From assembly GCF_019649055.1 (NCBI RefSeq), contig NW_026570285.1, forward strand, positions 808,001-820,167: 12,167 nt of DNA. The letters run 5' to 3'. The notes under the pieces were generated by a model. That model made no database searches. It was not told where the DNA came from and saw nothing but the letters and a program-made list of their open reading frames with translations. Shown here one piece after another: positions 8,244 through 12,167 of the stretch (within the stretch, counting starts at the first letter, position 1; the number at the start of each line of letters is the position of its first letter). A program made the position numbers and the translations under genes. This stretch comes from Paramacrobiotus metropolitanus (lineage: Eukaryota > Tardigrada > Eutardigrada > Parachela > Macrobiotidae).

Positions 8244-9186
8244 GGGCCGTGCGTACATTGCAAAAAGTGCTGTAAGCGATTTCGGTAAAGCGAAAGTTGT
8301 GGCGCAAGTACACGCTCTGCAATCTGCACTTTATTATTAAGTGCAGATCGTTAGCAGTATTCACTGGACAGATGCTCTCCAAGCTATGACCGTAAGGCCA
8401 CAACCTACGCACGTCTTGATCATCGGGACGTTTTCGTCGGTTACGTACGACTATCCGAGACAGGGTGAAAGAGCCTGATTATTTTAGTTTTATGTCATAA
8501 ACAGTTGAGCCAGTCCCAGTCTCGTTCTCTCTACGTTCTCTCTGTCCCTTAATCCAACTTAAGGTACAAAAATTTCATTAGCAGACCTTCACACACGTCT
8601 AGTTGCGTCGGGTGGCAGATAGTAGACTGCATTCTCTGTCACGCTATAGAACAGCGCTCTTACTTCTGATCGTTGGCAATATAATTATGTATGTCTATTG
8701 TCTAATAAGCAACCTGTCACTGGTTAAGTGAACCGAGGGCACTCACTAGCGCTAGCGGTATGTGCATCTCTTACAGGCTGAATGTGCGTATTAATTTTTG
8801 CCACTCTCATAAAACTAGATTTGGTCGTGGTGACTGTTTACATAAGGATTCAAGTTATTCATTCGGCTGCTATGAAAAGTAGGATCACTGAAAAGCAGTA
8901 TACCTATATATCTTTTCACTATGGTTGAGCAAATTTGCAGAGCAGAATAGTTTACGTGAACCCACTTTGCAGACAGTCCCAACCGACTAAATTTGGATCA
9001 ATAAAATGAACTAGCAAGTAGTAAATGATGAATTTTCAAATCACGTGTTGGCAGTTGCCGACGATAAAACGGTATGGCCACCTCAGATACGATATTAGAA
9101 TTCAATTTTCGGACTGTATTTTAACATTAAGTCTATAATTGCACCAATTTTCCACTACTAGGGACATGAAGCGCTCAACGGGTAGC
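8244..9186. other. Gene-free stretch
   Basis: No reading frame with recognisable features is seen on either strand. Minor items are a pyrimidine-rich two-copy repeat of CGTTCTCTCT (8523-8544) and general AT-richness. No RT-coding remnant belonging to the retroelement fragment was found here. Confidence 0.45.
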
Positions 9187-9280
9187 TGTGAGCCAATTTG
9201 CCCGTCAAAAAGTTAACAAACTTTTTGCCGGCAAAAAGGTTTGATTTGTGAGCCGTGAGCCAATCAACCTTTCTGCCGGC
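9187..9280. repeat. Fold-back repeat: three alternating copies of a 26-bp unit
   Basis: The clearest unit, at 9255-9280, starts GTGAGCCAATC and ends CTGCCGGC. An inverted copy occupies 9227-9254, and a third, in the first orientation and with an internal insertion, spans about 9187-9232. Arms 9228-9246 and 9262-9279 pair with one mismatch and one unpaired base. A perfect 18-bp palindrome lies at 9221-9238, and CAAAAAGTT/AACTTTTTG at 9206-9227 forms a perfect 9-bp stem with a 4-base loop. The structure resembles the ends of fold-back elements or MITEs. It encodes nothing. Confidence 0.8.
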
Positions 9281-9725
9281 TACATACGTGACGTACGGAT
9301 CGTATCGTGCGTGAATCCGTTATTCGACGGTTTTGTTTCGATAATTTTACTAATTTTTGTCATTGCGTAGTTACGAACTGAGGATCTACCAATTCGCCAG
9401 TTTAAAGTTTCCAAAATGTTTGGTAATTCCGAAAGCAAAAACATGAAAAAATAAGCAGTGAGGACAAACTGCACGATTTTACACGTTCTATGAACTACGT
9501 ATCGTGGAGGCCGAAAAGTAAACGGTTCCGGCAAAACGTGAATAAACACAAGACGACCGAAACGGTGGAGCAAGGATTCTGTGTCTATACAAGGATGTAA
9601 GGATGTCGATACAATACCGTCGTTATTATTTTCATCGTAATTATTTTAAATAGGTGACGATTTTAAATTACAAAATTTTTTAAGAAAATAATTTCTAGAA
9701 ACTAACATTTCCCTATTCGCCGTTG
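9281..9725. other. Gene-free stretch
   Basis: A minus-strand open frame (9280-9573) with one hydrophobic segment is present, but it has no motif and its codon content does not stand out, so I do not call it. AAGGATGT is duplicated in tandem near 9591-9606. The rest is AT-rich. Confidence 0.4.
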
Positions 9726-9730
9726 TGCAG

Positions 9731-10005
9731 GTGTGCGTGAGGCGGTGGAGTCGGGGCTGGACAGGGCCAAGTGCGGCCAGCTGACGCGGGAGTACGGTAA
9801 CGCGTTCGTAGCGCACTTGGTGACCTTTGCCGAATGCACAGGACAGTGTGGCGCTGCCGCTCTGCGGATCTGCCTGGAACGACCACTGTGGGTCAATATT
9901 AAAGAGCCGACACCCATGACCTTTACTGTATTATCATTCATCCTGCAGCGCGCCATCGATTCGACGTGTTTGTTCTGGTTTTGTTTACACATTGTGGACC
10001 GATAA
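9731..10005 (+). CDS. Candidate exon of an unidentified gene
   Basis: At 9725-9890 base composition turns abruptly GC-rich within AT-rich DNA, directly after an acceptor-like string (cgccgttgtgcag, ending 9730). The open frame reads VREAVESGLDRAKCGQ and later HLVTFAECTGQCGAAALR, with three Cys in the first 45 residues, and stays open to TAA at 10003-10005. The part after about 9900 is AT-rich and hydrophobic and may be intron read-through. There is no ATG at the 5' end, so earlier exons would be needed. I recognise no family. The antisense frame is less protein-like. Confidence 0.33.
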
Positions 10006-10525
10006 AAAATTACTGGGCATTTAAAAGCGGCCTAGTGTTCGTCGAAAAACTTTCAGTCGTATTCTGTTGAAATTGTTTGTGCTTGCGCATGTTGAGCGCG
10101 TGTGTGCTTTATGGCAGTGCTTTGCGCGTGCGTACTATCCACTTATTGTATTTTTCCCAAGGAATTCTCCCTCTGATTTGTTGCAGTTTCATGAACACAC
10201 TAAAAAATGTTCACAACAATCACATGGCACTTTACAGCCGATTATAAAAAAGCGTTTGTATGCGATCGCGTAAAAAACATGACCTTATTACGTTTAACTA
10301 TTTCTAATGTATAGACAAAAACGTAGAAGCGGAAAAATCCGCGTTTCGCAGTAAGCTGTCTAACAAAACAATGCGGAAAAAATCAAATCCGAAAAACGTT
10401 TTGCTGACTTGCAGGATTGTATTAATTTTTGCCGGTGAGTCAGCCGACCATCCGTCCACATTACTACGAGTATGACAAGAATACTAAGTACTTGTGGTCG
10501 GTCAGACATCTTTTTTGATAGTGGA
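10006..10525. other. Mostly empty stretch with a possible 20-nt microexon
   Basis: I see no convincing coding frame. At 10415-10434 a 20-nt segment is framed by a good acceptor (tgctgacttgcag) and a consensus donor (G|GTGAGT, 10435-10440) on the plus strand. This could be a microexon downstream of the 9731 exon candidate, or chance. Confidence 0.25.
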
Positions 10526-11337
10526 CTAGTGCGGGTGTATTTGTTGAATGTAATTCAAGAAATTTCGTAACTTTTTCTGGCATGGATCGTTGGGTGCTGC
10601 GTAATACGTTAAATTTATCTTGGCCGAAATGCGAGGATGGGATTCAGAAAGGATGATGTGACCGCGCTGACATACAGCAACAACTGCATCTTGCGACGCA
10701 CTGTACACGGCATCAAAGTGCACCGACGTTCCTGGTCCGCTATTAAGGTATTCGTGCAGCCTAACGACGAATTCTCGGCAACTAAGAGATGCGTCGCTAC
10801 GAATGTACACTACGGTGGATCTCGTCGAATTCAGCATTTCTACAGGGAGAATCGCTTTACCGGCTGCGCAGCCGATCCGCAGCGGTGCACCAATGGGACA
10901 CGCAAAATGATCCGAAATCCACTTTTCTACGGTGACATTGGAGATTAACAATGGTGTAGCGGTTTCCTCGTTCAGAAAATCGTTTCGGACAAACTTCAGG
11001 AATTGTACGCGAATGTTGTGACAGTTGGGACTGAGATCCGTGTCCAGAGTGATCTTCATTGGATTGCGCACCTCCGGATCAGGACCGGTCACGGATGTCT
11101 GGTTATCGCGACAGAAGAGCTCAATCACACTGGATGAGCTGGGCACGGGTTGTGAGACGTTGCCGAGTTCTAATACATTGTGGTAAAAATCATGGAAAAC
11201 GCTAAAGCAGCGCGTTGTTGTGTCAGCGGTAAAATGCACAACTAAAGCGTCGGTTTCTTCCACATTGGCGTCGGAAAGGGAGAGGGATCCTTGTTGACAT
11301 CGAATATCCAACGGTCGGGGCCGCTTGCATGAAGGAC
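10526..11337 (-). CDS. Last exon of a secreted, N-glycosylated protein with four Cys-pair repeats (partial)
   Basis: The minus-strand frame is open from about 11360 to TAG at 10528-10526. No ATG occurs near its start: the codon at 11311 is TTG and an in-frame TAG lies just upstream of 11355. The exon therefore most likely begins at the acceptor GGCTTAG|GTCC (11338/11337), and the N-terminus is in exons not seen. Counting from the TTG as residue 1, Cys pairs lie at 5/35, 67/97, 148/178 and 214/244, each exactly 30 apart, with one extra Cys at 138. Each second Cys is followed by a similar amphipathic segment (for example REFVVRLHEYLN and QKKLRNFLNYIQ), and a VV/VI strand lies between or before the pair. 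Five N-glycosylation sequons (Asn51, 70, 125, 161, 233) suggest an extracellular or lumenal location. No membrane segment is visible in this exon. I do not recognise the family. Confidence 0.7.
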
Positions 11338-12167
11338 CTAAGCCAAGGGTTTTAAACTAAAAACTGTAAAAATCAAATATTAATAATTTACATTAAATTT
11401 AAGACGTTATTCTCTTTCCGCCGGTTCAGTCGATTAGATGACAAAAATATAATTGATAAAGCCGACAATAACTTTGATTTTGATTACTCAGTAAAATTGG
11501 TTTTTCAGTAATCAGTCATAAAAGAAGCTGAAAACTGGACTCCTGAATTTGGGGTGCGTGAGTGGCCGTTTGCCCCTAAGGAGGACCAGCAATGCTGGCA
11601 GTCTGAGTTAACTGTTCCAATTCGAATTTTTAAGTAAGTAGTTTCTACCTGTGCATGCTCATTATTACGAGTATTTCAATTGGCACGAATTGGTATCTGC
11701 ATCATAAATTAACTTTAGTTTTGGTCTTCCCACAGGGCCACAGAATACTTCCTACCTTCTTTGAATGATGATAGAATCATAAGTACGCTTAAACAAACAA
11801 TACATAATATGTGACGAAAGGAGAATCTTTTTAGATTATAAACTGTACAGAGGGAGAGCCACCCAGATTGTTACAGTTTTGATAAAAAATTATTGGTTCC
11901 TTCTTGACTCAAGCTTTCTCAAATCCGCTGATGCAGGTTTGTTTTCTAGCGTTTTGTGACGGGAAAAACCGAAACTTCCATGGAATTCTTGCACACACAT
12001 GACACAGCATGGACGATAAGTGTCAGTGACCGGTGAAAAAAACCGTAAACAACACGTTTCATTTTTTGAAACTTTTTACTCTCGTTTTAAAGCGATTATA
12101 AAATGAAACAGCGGAAACGGGAAATATGATACTGAAGAAAGTTTGTACTATTGCCATCGCTTGCAAA
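11338..12167. other. Gene-free stretch upstream of the secreted-protein exon
   Basis: The missing 5' exons of the minus-strand secreted-protein gene may lie here or beyond the window. I could not identify one. A minus-strand string near 11568-11608 reads LRLPALLVLL, signal-peptide-like, but an in-frame stop lies directly upstream and no ATG serves it. A short inverted repeat CCAGC-AAT-GCTGG lies at 11587-11599. Confidence 0.35.

Noticed and set aside
7957-8412. Plus- and minus-strand frames around the retroelement 5' part
   Set aside because: They are shadows of the retroelement frame, or its neighbouring frame without RT motifs.
9280-9573. Minus-strand 97-aa frame with a hydrophobic stretch
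   Set aside because: One hydrophobic run in AT-rich DNA is weak evidence, and no motif, splice support or conserved feature is visible.
10637-10948. Plus-strand 103-aa frame
   Set aside because: It is antisense to the cysteine-pair repeat exon, whose exact 30-residue spacing shows which strand is coding.
528-12166. 13-bp inverted match between TTGCAAGCGATGG (528-540) and CCATCGCTTGCAA (12154-12166), suggesting terminal inverted repeats of the whole window
   Set aside because: About one 13-base inverted match is expected by chance in a window this long, and the flanks do not extend it.
1-12167. tRNA genes, rRNA, CRISPR arrays, bacterial operons
   Set aside because: I saw no tRNA box pattern, no spacer-repeat array and no rRNA-like segments on either strand by eye. 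A tRNAscan or Infernal run would settle this.

Overview
The window looks like nuclear DNA of an invertebrate animal. It is AT-rich, with widely spaced genes, spliceosomal introns, an animal-type protein kinase gene, a retroelement remnant and long non-coding stretches. I see nothing bacterial: no operons and no Shine-Dalgarno-led genes. The style would suit a compact-genome invertebrate such as a tardigrade, but that is an impression and not proven.

Layout, left to right. Positions 1-1052 hold no gene I can support. Positions 1053-4397 (+) are best read as one three-exon gene of about 834 residues with two kinase domains in tandem. The first domain has lost key catalytic residues; the second keeps more of them but has a non-DFG metal-binding motif. 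Two separate open frames (ending at 2438 and at 4188) become one continuous protein when introns 2389-3151 and 4176-4252 are removed. The larger intron contains a TATA box and a GC-rich patch that could be an internal promoter.

Positions 4589-5857 (-) hold a broken gene whose pieces in successive frames carry endonuclease/exonuclease/phosphatase (EEP) motifs followed by Cys/His zinc-finger-like modules. Positions 5858-7331 are mostly non-coding. They hold a cluster of an 8-bp motif in both orientations around a near-perfect 24-bp palindrome, and a few weak exon candidates. Positions 7425-8209 (-) are the 5'-truncated C-terminal end of a reverse-transcriptase-type retroelement ORF: the post-RT region, a CCHC zinc motif and a restriction-like endonuclease core. 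The RT itself is missing.

Positions 8210-9725 are non-coding apart from a dense fold-back repeat at 9187-9280. A possible exon lies at 9731-10005 (+). Positions 10526-11337 (-) are a 3'-terminal exon of an apparently secreted, N-glycosylated protein. It is built from four repeats, each with two cysteines exactly 30 residues apart, and I do not recognise this architecture. Positions 11338-12167 show no gene.

The genes do not form a pathway. The strongest candidates for something undescribed are the four-fold cysteine-pair repeat protein, the tandem pseudokinase/kinase gene and the decayed nuclease plus zinc-finger gene.
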